From: Sphingobium lignivorans
Lineage (GTDB): Bacteria > Pseudomonadota > Alphaproteobacteria > Sphingomonadales > Sphingomonadaceae
Direction: 5' to 3'
Length of the DNA: 64,000 nt
NCBI RefSeq assembly: GCF_014203955.1
Contig: NZ_JACHKA010000001.1
Coordinates: 3,503,001 to 3,567,000 of the forward strand
Shown here: piece after piece, positions 28,467 through 39,691 of the stretch
Layout of the letters: the number at the start of each line of letters is the position of its first letter
Position numbering within the stretch: position 1 is the first letter of the stretch
Translations under genes and position numbers: made by a program
Notes under the pieces: model-generated
Database searches by the model: none
Told to the model about the DNA's origin: nothing
The model's input: the letters and a program-made list of their open reading frames with translations, nothing else

Positions 28467-28787
28467 TGCTTCTAAAGGCTCGTTTCCTGGGCGAAGGTTG
28501 GAGGAATGTACTATGCTCTTTGGCTTGTCTCCGTTTGGGTCACGGTGTAAGTCCACGACTTGAGCCTGCAGAGGGTTTTTTCTTCCGCTTTTTGGCGACC
28601 AGCCTGCAACGCTGGAATGTCGTTTCGGGATGGTAATCGCGTTCAAACACCATCTGAATAAATTGCTGCTATGGGGCTGGCGAAGTCCGATCGTAATGTC
28701 CAGGATATCAGCGTCAGCAGTCCCCCCCCCCAAAAAAAGGCGGGCCCTGCGACCCGCCTTTTCCCCAGAGCCTGATATCCCGGTGAC
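28467..28787. other. Right boundary of the island, no gene
   Basis: AT-rich DNA continues to about 28720 with no supported frame (a 98-codon minus-strand frame has no ribosome binding site or family). It ends in a C10-A7 tract at 28722-28738, immediately before the CsgG-like gene terminator. No att-type repeat of the left side was found by eye. Confidence 0.45.
28732..28762 (-). terminator. Rho-independent terminator of the CsgG-like gene
   Basis: On the minus strand AAAAGGCGGG pairs with CCCGCCTTTT across a short loop and is followed by a run of seven T. It lies 26 bases after the stop codon at 28788. Confidence 0.88.
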
Positions 28788-29564
28788 TTACTTGGCGACG
28801 GGCGCCGCGGCGGAGGCGTCGGCGGGGAGGCCGCCGAGCTGGCCGACGAGCTTGGTGTAGGCGTCCAGATAGGCGAGGACGATCACCTGGCCGATGTCCG
28901 TATTCTGGTAGCCGCCGCCGGCCGCGCCGGCGAAGCCGCCCCACCATCCGGCACCGCCACCGGCGCCGAAGCTGAGATCCGACTTGCGGGCATAGCCCTC
29001 GGTCAGCGCTTCCTCGACGGTGGTGCGGGCATTGACGATGGAGAGCGTGACGTTCGCCTCGCTCTTCTTGATGTTGATGCCGCCGGCGATCGCGCCGAAG
29101 GTGCTGCGGCCCAGCAGGCCGCCGAGCGCGCCGCCCAGCGCATTGCCGCCGCTATTCTTGTTGGTCGTGACGATGTCCGGCTGGAGGAAATAGTCCGCCG
29201 CCTTCACCTGCCCGCGCCCGAGATTGCTGCCATCCTGCAGCTCGCCCTGATCGGCGAGCGCGCGCTCCATGGCGCGGTTCTGCATCGAGCGGCCGCGATT
29301 GACGAGCGTGAAGCAGCCGGACTGCTGGATGAAGATGCGCAGGATCGCCTCGGGGCTGCCCAGGCTCAGCTCGCGCCACCACTGCGTATCCGGCTCCACG
29401 ATCGCCACGGTGCCGAGGCTGCGATAGCATTTCGGGATTTCCCGCGTGCCCTTGGTCTGGTCCTGACGACCGGATGACCCCTTGTTGTTGTCCACCGCGA
29501 ACGCCGGCTGGCTCGCCACCGCGAGCGCCGCCGCGGCAAGCATGAACTTGACGGAACCTTTCAT
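28788..29564 (-). CDS. CsgG/HfaB-like secreted protein
   Basis: 258 residues with a signal peptide ([17 protein letters not shown]). The body resembles the CsgG domain: [33 protein letters not shown], a Gly-rich GGALGGLLG hinge, and [26 protein letters not shown]. CsgG-like proteins form outer-membrane pores or assembly factors (curli, holdfast). No lipobox cysteine is seen at the signal end, so this version may be soluble in the periplasm. A strong terminator follows. Confidence 0.78.
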   Translation of the reverse strand: MKGSVKFMLAAAALAVASQPAFAVDNNKGSSGRQDQTKGTREIPKCYRSLGTVAIVEPDTQWWRELSLGSPEAILRIFIQQSGCFTLVNRGRSMQNRAMERALADQGELQDGSNLGRGQVKAADYFLQPDIVTTNKNSGGNALGGALGGLLGRSTFGAIAGGINIKKSEANVTLSIVNARTTVEEALTEGYARKSDLSFGAGGGAGWWGGFAGAAGGGYQNTDIGQVIVLAYLDAYTKLVGQLGGLPADASAAAPVAK

Positions 29565-29780
29565 CTTCCTACCTCACCCACAGGCCGGATGCAGGACGCA
29601 GCCGGCAGAAAACCACCCTCGCCCCCGTTTATCACAGCGGCCATGGCGCACAAGGCCGCCCCTCCGGCCTTAACGGCAATTGTCATGGATCGCCGTGCTG
29701 GTCTTGGACGGAATCGTCGTGGCCTGGCCTTGCCGAAGGGGGGACTTTGCCGCGCTCGCCCATGCTGCTATCGGCGCGGC

Positions 29781-31586
<1,806 letters not shown>

Positions 31587-31617
31587 GGGCGAAGCGAGCT
31601 TTCAGCCGTTTTCCTTT

Positions 31618-31721
31618 GTCATCCCGGTCTCGATCCGGGATCCAGTTGCCTTGAAGATCGCCGAGGCCAGCCGGTTTGAGAAACCCGAAGAAGCGGGATC
31701 CCGGATCGGGTCCGGGATGAC
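31618..31721. repeat. Inverted REP-like pair
   Basis: GTCATCCCGGTCTCGATCCG at 31618 onward and its inverted partner ending CCGGGATGAC at 31721 enclose about 50 bases. Same family as 22413-22497. Nothing else is recognised between lepA and the threonine synthase gene. Confidence 0.75.
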
Positions 31722-31862
31722 ATCGTGAATGAAGAGATATGGCGCGCCGCCATCGCCGTGGAATTTGTTCACCTCGCCTGAAGCAAGCGACCTTCAGCTC
31801 GGGCGCCAAGCATTCCACCCTGGGGGCGCGCCAAGCCCCGAAGCGCCCTATCCCGCCGGCGC

Positions 31863-33086
31863 TCAGAGGGCGTCGAAATCGATCGTGCCGTGGCGGTCCA
31901 GCCAGTTGTCCGCGGGCGGCATGGGATATTTGAGGCCGGTCGCGCAATTGAAGAGGACGACGCGCTCGTCCGCCCCCACGAGGCCGTCCGCCTTCGCCTG
32001 CCGGTAAGCCGCGAGCGTCGCGCCGCCTTCCGGGCAGAGGAGAAGCCCATCCTGACGGGCGGCGTCGTCCACCGCGCGCAGGATCTCGCCATCGTCCACG
32101 GCAAGGGCGCGCCCACCCGATTCGCGGACGGCGCGCAGGATGAGGAAATCGCCCACGGCGCGCGGCACGCGGATGCCGGCCGCGACGGTTGACGCATCCT
32201 CCCAGCGCTCGGCATGCTCGACGCCGTCCTCGAAGGCCTTGACGATCGGCGCGCAGCCGGCCGCCTGCACCGCATACATGCGAGGCCGCTTCGACCCGAT
32301 CCAGCCGAGCCTTTCCAGCTCGTCGAACGCTTTCCACATGCCGATGAGACCCGTGCCGCCGCCGGTCGGGTAGAAGATCGCATCCGGGAGTTCCCAGCCG
32401 AACTGCGCGGCCAGCTCCAGCCCCATCGTCTTCTTGCCTTCGATCCGGTAGGGCTCCTTGAGGGTCGAGAAGTCGAACCAGCGCCCGTCCGCCGCGCCCT
32501 TGCCGACGATGGCGCCGCAATCGTCGATGAGGCCGTTGACGCGCCAGACGCGCGCGCCCTGGAGCGCGATCTCGCGGACATTCACTTCCGGCGTATCCTC
32601 CGGGCAGAGCACGATCGTCTCGATGCCGCAGCGCGTGGCATAAGCCGCCAGAGCGGCGCCGGCATTGCCATTGGTCGGCATGGCGATGCGCGTCACGCCG
32701 AGCTCGCGGGCCATGGCGACGGCCATCACCAGCCCGCGCGCCTTGAAGGAACCGGTGGGGAGCCGCCCCTCATCCTTCACCAGCACGCCGGGACCGCCGG
32801 ACCGGGCGATCGGCACCAGCGGCGTCTCGACCTCTCCTAAGGAAACGATATTCTCCGTGCGCCGCACCGGCAGCAATTCGCGCCAGCGCCACAGATCGGT
32901 CTCCCGCGCGGCGAGCGCGTCCCGCGAGACGGTGGCGGCGACGGCATCCAGATCGTAGCGCACCAGCAGCGGCCGCCCGGCGCGGGACAGGCCGTGAAGC
33001 TGGTCCGCCGCATAGCGCTCACCGGTGAGCGAGCATTCCAGATGCGTGACGAAGGTCGGGCGATCGGCTGTCAGATTAGCGTTCAT
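31863..33086 (-). CDS. thrC: Threonine synthase
   Basis: 407 residues of the class I-type PLP threonine synthase that makes threonine from phosphohomoserine. A zinc-less N-terminal segment (THLECSLTGERYAADQLHGLS) is followed by TPLVPI and DEGRLPTGSFKARG, with PLP-binding K115. Then come PTNGNAGAALAAYATRCG and the phosphate-binding FYPTGGGTGLIGMWKAF. A distant cystathionine beta-synthase-type enzyme is the alternative, but the N-terminal block favours threonine synthase. Confidence 0.88.
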   Translation of the reverse strand: MNANLTADRPTFVTHLECSLTGERYAADQLHGLSRAGRPLLVRYDLDAVAATVSRDALAARETDLWRWRELLPVRRTENIVSLGEVETPLVPIARSGGPGVLVKDEGRLPTGSFKARGLVMAVAMARELGVTRIAMPTNGNAGAALAAYATRCGIETIVLCPEDTPEVNVREIALQGARVWRVNGLIDDCGAIVGKGAADGRWFDFSTLKEPYRIEGKKTMGLELAAQFGWELPDAIFYPTGGGTGLIGMWKAFDELERLGWIGSKRPRMYAVQAAGCAPIVKAFEDGVEHAERWEDASTVAAGIRVPRAVGDFLILRAVRESGGRALAVDDGEILRAVDDAARQDGLLLCPEGGATLAAYRQAKADGLVGADERVVLFNCATGLKYPMPPADNWLDRHGTIDFDAL

Positions 33087-33144
33087 GGAAGCGCCCTAAA
33101 GCATTTCCCAACCCGGTGGAAAGCGCCGACCTTGCGGAAACTGC

Positions 33145-34014
33145 TCAGGCCTCTTCCTTCGGCACCGCCAGCGACGCGCCGAAATCGAACGGCCTGGCCT
33201 CCGGCATGGACTCGAGCAGGGCCTGGAACCGCGCCTCGCAAGTCTCCCGCCAGTTGCCATGCGTCGAGACATACAGCTTGTTGTGAACGATGGCGTCGAC
33301 GATCATGTCACCGACCTCGGTGGGTTCCATCCAGTTGTCCGCCACCACGCGCTTCGCAAGCTGCTGCTCGGTTTCCGCCAGGCCGCTGCCCGCGCGGAAG
33401 CGTTCGGGTCGGTTCTGCCCGGATTCGTGGATGCGGCTCTTGATCGGACCGGGCATGAGCACGGTGACGCCGATATTGTCCTCGGCCATGCTGTCCCGGA
33501 TGGTCTCGGTCAAGGTGATGACGGCCGCCTTGGCAGTCGCATAGATGGCCATGAAGCTCGGCATCGGCGTAAGGCCCGCCAGCGAGGCGGTGTTGACGAT
33601 GTGCCCGCCCCGGCCGCGTGCCCGCATGCCGGGCGTGAACGCCATGATGCCGTTGATCGGCCCCATGAGATTGATGGCGAGCCCATAATCCCAATCCTGA
33701 TACGTCGCGTCCTTGAAGGGGCCTGACGGATCGATGCCGGCATTGTTGATGAGGATGTCCGGCCCGCCCATCACGGCCTCGCATTCCCTGGCGGCCTCCG
33801 CCATCTGCGCCCGATCGGAAACGTCCAGGCGGATGGTGTGGACATTGCGCCCCTGCTGGCGCTCCTCGAAGAACTGCTTGGCTTCGTCGAGATGATCCTG
33901 CCGGATATCTGCAAGCACCAGCCGCGCGCCATTGGCCAGCAGGCGCTGCGCAATGCCGAAGCCGATGCCGCTTGCGCCGCCCGTGATGAACGCCGTGATC
34001 CCTGCGATGTCCAT
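33145..34014 (-). CDS. SDR family oxidoreductase
   Basis: 289 residues from the ATG at 34014 (AGGAGAGGAAG upstream). Classical short-chain dehydrogenase: cofactor motif ITGGASGIGFGIA, NNAG at the NILINNAGID block, catalytic Ser in VNTASLAG and YATAK for the Tyr-Lys pair. A 30-residue C-terminal extension is present (ARFQALLESMPEARPFDFG). Substrate unknown. Confidence 0.9.
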   Translation of the reverse strand: MDIAGITAFITGGASGIGFGIAQRLLANGARLVLADIRQDHLDEAKQFFEERQQGRNVHTIRLDVSDRAQMAEAARECEAVMGGPDILINNAGIDPSGPFKDATYQDWDYGLAINLMGPINGIMAFTPGMRARGRGGHIVNTASLAGLTPMPSFMAIYATAKAAVITLTETIRDSMAEDNIGVTVLMPGPIKSRIHESGQNRPERFRAGSGLAETEQQLAKRVVADNWMEPTEVGDMIVDAIVHNKLYVSTHGNWRETCEARFQALLESMPEARPFDFGASLAVPKEEA

Positions 34015-34126
34015 GATACTTCCTCTCCTGTCCGAACCGATCGCCTGCTGCCGGGCGGTGAAGCCCATGATCGTTGCACGGCTTATGCGCCGTTCCGGAC
34101 AAAATCAACGTATGCCTGATCCGCAG

Positions 34127-34672
34127 TCAGTCCCGGGGGTGCCGATTTGCCGCGCGCCAGTCACCCGGCCGATCGAAACGCCCTTGCCAGATGCCCCGGC
34201 CAGCCGCCCTGGCCGCTGCTTGCTCGGTCCGATAAGGTCCGTTGTCCCGGCCATCGCCACTCACGGCCCAGCCCTGGCGGACAAGGGCTGCCCCTACGTC
34301 CGCCACATCCCGCACGGCGCACTGCGACAGCGCGCGCCCATATCGGTCCTCTTCGCGCGATCGACAGACGAGATCCCCGCGCGCCACCATCTCATGCAAG
34401 GCCTCGCGCGCATCCCGGCCGCAGGGCCAGACGGCCCCGTCCGGCATCTTGCATTGCTGATGAAGCTCCACGGCATCGATCCCGCCGATCCGGACGATGC
34501 GCGTCCCGATGCGGAGACTGTCACCGTCCATCACCCGCACGGTCATACCTTCCGCATCCGTCAGTTGCTCGGGCGCGCGCAACCACGCCAGCAGCAGCAA
34601 CAGCCCGGCCAGCAGGGCCAGATTTGCCAGCCGGCCCCGGATACGCGCATGCCGAAAGGAAAATCTCGCCAT
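34127..34672 (-). CDS. Thermonuclease (SNase-like) family protein
   Basis: 181 residues. One membrane helix near the N-terminus (LANLALLAGLLLLLAWL) precedes an SNc domain: VMDGDSLRIGTRIVRIGGIDAVEL, then CGRDAREALHEMVARG, then EEDRYGRALSQC and AALVRQGWAVSG. The aspartate and arginine positions of staphylococcal nuclease are recognisable (RIGGIDA, DRYGR). Likely membrane-anchored with the domain outside the cytoplasm. Nuclease activity is inferred. Confidence 0.83.
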   Translation of the reverse strand: MARFSFRHARIRGRLANLALLAGLLLLLAWLRAPEQLTDAEGMTVRVMDGDSLRIGTRIVRIGGIDAVELHQQCKMPDGAVWPCGRDAREALHEMVARGDLVCRSREEDRYGRALSQCAVRDVADVGAALVRQGWAVSGDGRDNGPYRTEQAAARAAGRGIWQGRFDRPGDWRAANRHPRD

Positions 34673-34738
34673 GGCGCGGCCATAGCGTGCTCATCCGTCC
34701 TCGCAATCGTCCTGCGGCGCGCTTTCGGTCAGTAGCGC

Positions 34739-35293
34739 TTACTTGCCCGATTCCAGCGACTTCACGACCGCCAGCGTATTCTTGACATGATCGCGATAGT
34801 CCATCGCGCTATGGGCGTAGACGATGCGGCCCGCCGTGCTGATCACATAGGATGTGCGGTTGGTCTTGCCCTGAACATCGGCATTCTGGGAAGCCAGCGC
34901 GACATCATAGCCGGTGATGACGCCGGGCCCGGCCGATGCCACCGCGAACTTGTCCCGGCACGCCTCGGTGGAGAATTTCGCGAGCTTGTCCACCGGATCG
35001 GCCGACATGCCGATAACGGTGGCGCCATGCCTGGAGAACTCGTCCGACATGTCGGCGAATTCCTTCGCTTCGGCCGTGCAGCCCGGCGTGAAGGCGGCGG
35101 GGAAGAAATAAAGGACGACCGGCCCTTTCGCGAGCGCGTCCGAGAGCTTCAGCGTGAAGACCTTGCCCGCCTTGGCGCCCCTTGTCGTGAAGTCCGGCGC
35201 CTTCGCGCCGACCGGAAGGGCAGCCTGCGCGCTGCCCGCAACGAGCCCCGCGACGACCAGCGTCGCCAAACCCTTCAGCCTGTTTCCTGTCAT
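34739..35293 (-). CDS. Secreted peroxiredoxin (BCP/PrxQ type)
   Basis: 184 residues from the ATG at 35293. A signal peptide (LATLVVAGLVAGSAQA) precedes an AhpC/TSA thioredoxin fold. The active site reads VLYFFPAAFTPGCTAEAKEF, with the peroxidatic cysteine in TPGCT. A second cysteine is in TEACRDKF. It reduces hydroperoxides in the periplasm with thiol reductants. Confidence 0.9.
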   Translation of the reverse strand: MTGNRLKGLATLVVAGLVAGSAQAALPVGAKAPDFTTRGAKAGKVFTLKLSDALAKGPVVLYFFPAAFTPGCTAEAKEFADMSDEFSRHGATVIGMSADPVDKLAKFSTEACRDKFAVASAGPGVITGYDVALASQNADVQGKTNRTSYVISTAGRIVYAHSAMDYRDHVKNTLAVVKSLESGK

Positions 35294-35375
35294 TGCCTGC
35301 TTCTCCGTCCTTTGCCATCCACGGTTCTGCCACAGAAGCCCTTGGCCTGTCATCCGTTGATGGTTAGGAGCGGCC

Positions 35376-36476
35376 ATGGCGATCACCCGCCTTGCCCTGA
35401 CCGATTTCCGCAACCATGCCGACGCGCTCATCGTGCCGCATGAGCAGATCATCGTGCTCACCGGCGAAAACGGGGCGGGCAAGACGAACATCCTGGAAGC
35501 CGTGTCGCTGATGGCGCCCGGTCGCGGACTGCGTGGCGCAGCACTGCGCGACATGGCGCGGCAGGGCGGGCCCGGGGGCTTTGCCGTCGCGGCGCGCATT
35601 GCCGATGGCGGGCTGGAGACGCAGGCCGGCACGGGCACCGAGCCCGCAAGCCCCGACCGGCGGCAAGTGCGCATCGATGGCAGGACCGCGTCCGCCAGCG
35701 CGCTTTCGGCGCTTCTCGCGATCAGCTGGCTCACGCCCGCGATGGACAGGCTGTTCCTCGAGAGCCCCAGTGGCCGGCGGCGGTTCCTCGACCGGCTGAC
35801 GCTGGCCCGCGACCCGCTCCATGCCGGCCACAGCCTGCGCTACGAAGCCGCGATGCGCGCGCGCAATGCCCTGCTGAGCGAAGAGGCGCCGCCCGACCCG
35901 GCGTGGCTGCGCGCGCTGGAGGACCAGATGGCCGAGCATGGCGCGGCTCTTCACGCTGCGCGCTCCGCTCTGATCGCGGAACTGGAAACACAGATCACCC
36001 GGACCGTGCAGCCGCTCTTCGCGCAGCCCGGACTCAGCCTTGCCGGCTGGGACGGCGACGAAGACGCCCTGCGCGAAGCCCTGGCGACGGGCCGCTCACG
36101 GGACAAGGCGGCGGGCCGCACGCTGAGCGGCCCTCACCGCGCGGACCTGCTGGTGCGCCATCTCGGCAAGGATCAGGACGCGGCGCTCTGCTCCACCGGC
36201 GAGCAGAAGGCCCTGCTGCTCAGCATCATCCTCGCCCATGCCGAACTGTGCGGTCCCACGCGTGGCCGGCCGCTCGTCATCCTGCTGGATGAAGTGGCGG
36301 CGCATCTCGACCCGCTGCGGCGCGGCGCGCTCTTCGAGCGGCTGCGCGCGACCGGCGGACAAGTCTGGATGACCGGCACGGAGAGCAGCCTGTTCGAAGG
36401 GCTCGGGGCCGCGACGCGCCTGCGCGTCGATCAGGGGCACGTCACGCCTTCAGAGACGCCCGCATCAGCGAGCTGA
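35376..36476 (+). CDS. recF: DNA replication/repair protein RecF
   Basis: 366 residues, the normal length for RecF. It starts [20 protein letters not shown]. Walker A is [19 protein letters not shown], the ABC signature region is [13 protein letters not shown], and Walker B is [12 protein letters not shown]. RecF loads RecA at gaps through RecOR. The genes are not clustered with dnaN or gyrB as in many bacteria. Confidence 0.96.
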   Translation: MAITRLALTDFRNHADALIVPHEQIIVLTGENGAGKTNILEAVSLMAPGRGLRGAALRDMARQGGPGGFAVAARIADGGLETQAGTGTEPASPDRRQVRIDGRTASASALSALLAISWLTPAMDRLFLESPSGRRRFLDRLTLARDPLHAGHSLRYEAAMRARNALLSEEAPPDPAWLRALEDQMAEHGAALHAARSALIAELETQITRTVQPLFAQPGLSLAGWDGDEDALREALATGRSRDKAAGRTLSGPHRADLLVRHLGKDQDAALCSTGEQKALLLSIILAHAELCGPTRGRPLVILLDEVAAHLDPLRRGALFERLRATGGQVWMTGTESSLFEGLGAATRLRVDQGHVTPSETPASAS

Positions 36477-36507
36477 CCGGCGCCGCTGTCCAGCGGGCAA
36501 CAGACGA

Positions 36508-36798
36508 TCAGGCGTCCTTGGTCTCGGGGTCGTTCCCGGCGTCGTCGGCCTGTGCCTGCTTCACGTCCTCGAACCAGGCCTCGACCTCGCCATTCAGCCG
36601 GATGGTGAGCGGCTGCCCGTGACGATCGCGCGTCTTGCCGGCGGCGACCCGGATCCAGCCCTCCGAGATGCAATATTCCTCGACATCGTTGCGCTCGCGG
36701 CCCCGGAAGCGGATGCCGATGCCGCGCTGGAGCGTCTCCATGTCGAAATGGGTGCTGCGCGGATTGGTGGAGAGGCGGTCGGGCGGTGTATCGGACAT
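36508..36798 (-). CDS. DUF3297 family protein
   Basis: 96 residues from the ATG at 36798 (MSDTPPDRLSTNPRSTHFD). Conserved DUF3297 features are GIGIRFRGRERNDVEEYCISEGWIRV and GQPLTIRLNGEVEAWFED. It converges on recF. Function of this small proteobacterial family is unknown; the product is soluble and slightly acidic. Confidence 0.87.
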   Translation of the reverse strand: MSDTPPDRLSTNPRSTHFDMETLQRGIGIRFRGRERNDVEEYCISEGWIRVAAGKTRDRHGQPLTIRLNGEVEAWFEDVKQAQADDAGNDPETKDA

Positions 36799-36858
36799 GG
36801 CGATGCCCTTGCCGCAGGGACGTGGCGCCGTCAACGCCTCTCCGATATTCGATCCGCC

Positions 36859-37185
36859 TTAGCGGCAGACCCGCACGCGGACGCGATCATGGCGCCAGCG
36901 GTCGTAGCGCCACTCCGTCCAGCAGCGGCGCGCATCACGGCGTTGATAGCCGCCATTCCAGCCCCACTGGCGACGATTGTCATGGCGGCGATAGCGCTCG
37001 CGATGGCTGTAATGGTCGCGCCGTGCGTAGCGGCGGTCATCGCGGTAGCGATGGTCGCGCCAGTCACGGTCACCATAAGCGATCACCGTGCCGGTCCGCG
37101 CCTGGACGGGCGTGGCGACCAGCCCGGCGGTGAGGGTGGCGGTGGCCAGAGCGGCCGTCATGAAACAACTGGTGAGATTCATCAT
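36859..37185 (-). CDS. Small exported Arg/Tyr/Asp-rich protein
   Basis: 108 residues from the ATG at 37185 (GGGAGAAGG upstream). A signal peptide (MTAALATATLTAGLVATPVQA) precedes a strongly charged RD/RY/RH-repeat region and a C-terminal RRCWTEWRYDRWRHDRVRVRVC with two cysteines. The composition resembles many short alphaproteobacterial envelope proteins, including one more in this window at 59762-60154. Function unknown. Confidence 0.7.
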   Translation of the reverse strand: MMNLTSCFMTAALATATLTAGLVATPVQARTGTVIAYGDRDWRDHRYRDDRRYARRDHYSHRERYRRHDNRRQWGWNGGYQRRDARRCWTEWRYDRWRHDRVRVRVCR

Positions 37186-37381
37186 CCTTCTCCCTTCATC
37201 AACGGGAGAGCGCGGCCTTCGCTTCCCGAGGGCTCCACGGTGACAGACGGGGCTGAACGCCTGACGAACAGGCCGTTCAGAATAGCGGCGGGGCGCCGGA
37301 ACAACGGCGAAGCGCGCCACGGGCACGGCCGGAGGAAGGCGGTTAAACGGCTGTTCAGAGCCCGGCGGCTAGGGCGGCGGC

Positions 37382-37951
37382 ATGATCCTTGTCCGTATCG
37401 CTGCCTTGTCCTCCCTCTCCGCCGCAGCCTTGCTGCTCGCCTCGCCTGTCGCGCTGGCACAGGCGCGCCAGCCTGAAGCCGGTGCGGTCACCCGCGCGCT
37501 TCTGGCGGACCTGCAACGTGCCGGCGAGGACATGGCCAGCGAAGCCATGACCCAATGGATCCTCGCATCACGGCGCGATGCCCTCCGGACCGGCGTGAGC
37601 CCCATGCCGCGGGCCGTTCGCACTCGGCTGGAAGGACATTTCCCTGCCGCCCTGCTGGACCGGGTGCGCTACCGGGTGGGCAATGGCGATGAGCTCGGCT
37701 TCCCGACCAATAGCGTCAAGACGAATGCCGTCGCCATCACGCTCGACGATGTGATCCTCTTCCGGCACGGCGCCGATGCGGCGGGGGACATCCGGCTCTG
37801 GGCGCACGAACTCGTCCATGTGCAGCAATATGAACGCTGGGGCGTGCGCGGCTTCGCCCGGCGCTACACGCTCGATCATCGCGCCGTCGAGGCAGAGGCT
37901 ATCGCCGGCGCCACGCGCTTCGCATCCGCGCGGGCCGGGCAAGCCCGCTGA
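37382..37951 (+). CDS. DUF4157 domain secreted protein
   Basis: 189 residues with a signal peptide (SSLSAAALLLASPVALAQA). The C-terminal half has LWAHELVHVQQYERWG, the HExxH zinc site of the DUF4157 metallopeptidase-like family, preceded by VAITLDDVILF. Protease activity is inferred from the motif only. Convergent with the M20 gene. Confidence 0.85.
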   Translation: MILVRIAALSSLSAAALLLASPVALAQARQPEAGAVTRALLADLQRAGEDMASEAMTQWILASRRDALRTGVSPMPRAVRTRLEGHFPAALLDRVRYRVGNGDELGFPTNSVKTNAVAITLDDVILFRHGADAAGDIRLWAHELVHVQQYERWGVRGFARRYTLDHRAVEAEAIAGATRFASARAGQAR

Positions 37952-37989
37952 GGCTCGCCCGGCGCAGCACCAGCGGCGTCCGGCCGCCC

Positions 37990-39510
37990 TCAGCCGATCG
38001 CGGCGATCTGGTAAAGGAAATCGACGAAGCCGAGGGCCGCCTCGTCCATGCCGGCGACTTTCGGGTTGCTGCTCTCGATGAGGAAATATTCGTCCGGCGC
38101 ATGAGCGCCACTGCCATGGCCGAGCCCGAACTGGCCGGCGGGCAGGCTCACGGGCGCGCCGGTGAAGACGACACCCGGCCATGAACCGGCAAGGCGGGGA
38201 TAGAGCGTGGTCGGCACATCGAAGCGTGTATAGGTCGCCCGCTGCGCCCGGATGAGCGCGCTGTTCTCGTCCGTCTCGGTGGGGCCATAGCCGCCGCCCA
38301 CGACGATCTCGACATCGTTGAACCCGCGCCGGTCCAGATGCGCGCGCAGCTTGGCGAGGCTGTCCTCCTTGGTCATGTCCGGCACGAGGCGCAGGTCGAG
38401 CTTTGCCACGGCGCGGCCGGGCAGGATGGTCTTCCCGCCCGGGCCGGTATAGCCGCTCACCAGCCCCTCGATATTGACCGTGGGCACCGCGGCGAGGCGC
38501 ACGAGCGACTCTTCCCACGTCATGCCGTCGATCCACTGCGAGACGCCGAGCAGGCGCTTGGTTTCCTCTTCGCTGCTCGCCCGGGCATTCTCGGCGATGA
38601 GGGCCAGCTGACGGGGCGTGAGGGGGCGGACCTTGTCCATGTAACCGTCAATGGCGGGCATGTTCCCGTCCGGCGTCACGAGCGTCTGCAGCGCCGCGAC
38701 CAGGCGCCAGGCCGGGCTGTCCACCCGCGCCTTCTGGCTGGAATGGATGTCGCCCTTCGGCCCCTTGCCCCATTTCTCGCCGGACACGACCAGCTCCAGC
38801 TCAAGCGCGCCCTTGGCACCCAGATTGATCGCCACGCCGCCATCCGACGGGCTTTGCCAGCCGGTGGGGATGATGACGCCCACGCATTTCCTGAGAGCGG
38901 CGAGCACGTCCGGCTGCGCGACCGCTTCGGGGAAATGGGGCGAGGCGATCTCCTCCTCGCCTTCCGCGACCAGCACGAGATTGACCGGCAGCTTGCGCCC
39001 GGCCGCCTTCATGGCATGCAGCGCGGCGAGGAACGTGGCCTGCGGCCCCTTCTGGTTGACGGCCCCGCGCCCCATCATGACCTTGCCGAGACCGGCCCGG
39101 TCCACGATCTTTCCTTCCAGCGGCGGCGAGGTCCATTCGGCCGGATCATATTGCTTCACGTCGTACATGAAGTAGATGCCCATGGTCTTTTTGGCGCCCG
39201 CATCGAGCGTGCCGAAGACGACCGGATAGCCGCTGGTGGGCACCTGCTTCACGGTCTGGAAACCGGCCTCGCGCAGCAGGCCTTCCATGTGCGCCGCGCC
39301 TTCCGGCATATTGCGGCCTTCGGCAGCGATGGACGGCAGGGCGATCCAGTCCTTCAGGCGCTGGACGGCGGCGTCGTGATTCTTCGCGATGGCATCCCTG
39401 ACCGCCTTGTCGTCCCTGCCCGCGGCGATCGCCGGTGCCGTCGTGGCGGTGGCGAGCCCTGCCATGGCCGCGGACCCGGCCAGAATTGTGCGGCGATCAT
39501 AATCAGCCAT
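37990..39510 (-). CDS. M20 family metallopeptidase, exported
   Basis: 506 residues from the ATG at 39510 (AAGGGGG upstream). A twin-arginine-type leader (YDRRTILAGSAAMAGLATAT) is followed by an M20/M28 dinuclear zinc peptidase: YFMYDVKQYDP, GRGAVNQKGPQATFLAALHAM and LVAEGEEEIASPHF carry the ligands and catalytic glutamate. The dimerisation domain holds DIHSSQKARVDSPAWRLVAAL. The usual histidine of the first motif (HYDV) is replaced by MYDV, and the HSG motif by HSS. Dipeptidase activity should therefore not be assumed. Confidence 0.85.
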   Translation of the reverse strand: MADYDRRTILAGSAAMAGLATATTAPAIAAGRDDKAVRDAIAKNHDAAVQRLKDWIALPSIAAEGRNMPEGAAHMEGLLREAGFQTVKQVPTSGYPVVFGTLDAGAKKTMGIYFMYDVKQYDPAEWTSPPLEGKIVDRAGLGKVMMGRGAVNQKGPQATFLAALHAMKAAGRKLPVNLVLVAEGEEEIASPHFPEAVAQPDVLAALRKCVGVIIPTGWQSPSDGGVAINLGAKGALELELVVSGEKWGKGPKGDIHSSQKARVDSPAWRLVAALQTLVTPDGNMPAIDGYMDKVRPLTPRQLALIAENARASSEEETKRLLGVSQWIDGMTWEESLVRLAAVPTVNIEGLVSGYTGPGGKTILPGRAVAKLDLRLVPDMTKEDSLAKLRAHLDRRGFNDVEIVVGGGYGPTETDENSALIRAQRATYTRFDVPTTLYPRLAGSWPGVVFTGAPVSLPAGQFGLGHGSGAHAPDEYFLIESSNPKVAGMDEAALGFVDFLYQIAAIG

Positions 39511-39637
39511 CTCGAAACCCCCTTGCTGTTCGAGAGCCCAATAGGCCGCGCTGCGCTGCAAAATGCAAGACGGGCAAGTGAGCGGCGGCACCGGGGACGT
39601 TGCGTCTCGGCGCCACCGCACCCGCCTGAAAAGGAAA

Positions 39638-39663
39638 GGGCGGGGAAATCACCTTCCCCGCCC
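39638..39663 (-). terminator. Terminator of typA
   Basis: On the minus strand GGGCGGGGAA and TTCCCCGCCC form a 10 bp stem around a six-base loop, followed by TTTCCTTTTC. It lies 29 bases after the typA stop. Confidence 0.8.
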
Positions 39664-39691
39664 CCGCTCTCTGATTTCAGGCGATTGGATC

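Noticed and set aside
28437..28733. 98-codon minus-strand frame beside the island
   Set aside because: No ribosome binding site, passes through the homopolymer tract at its start, and no family resemblance.
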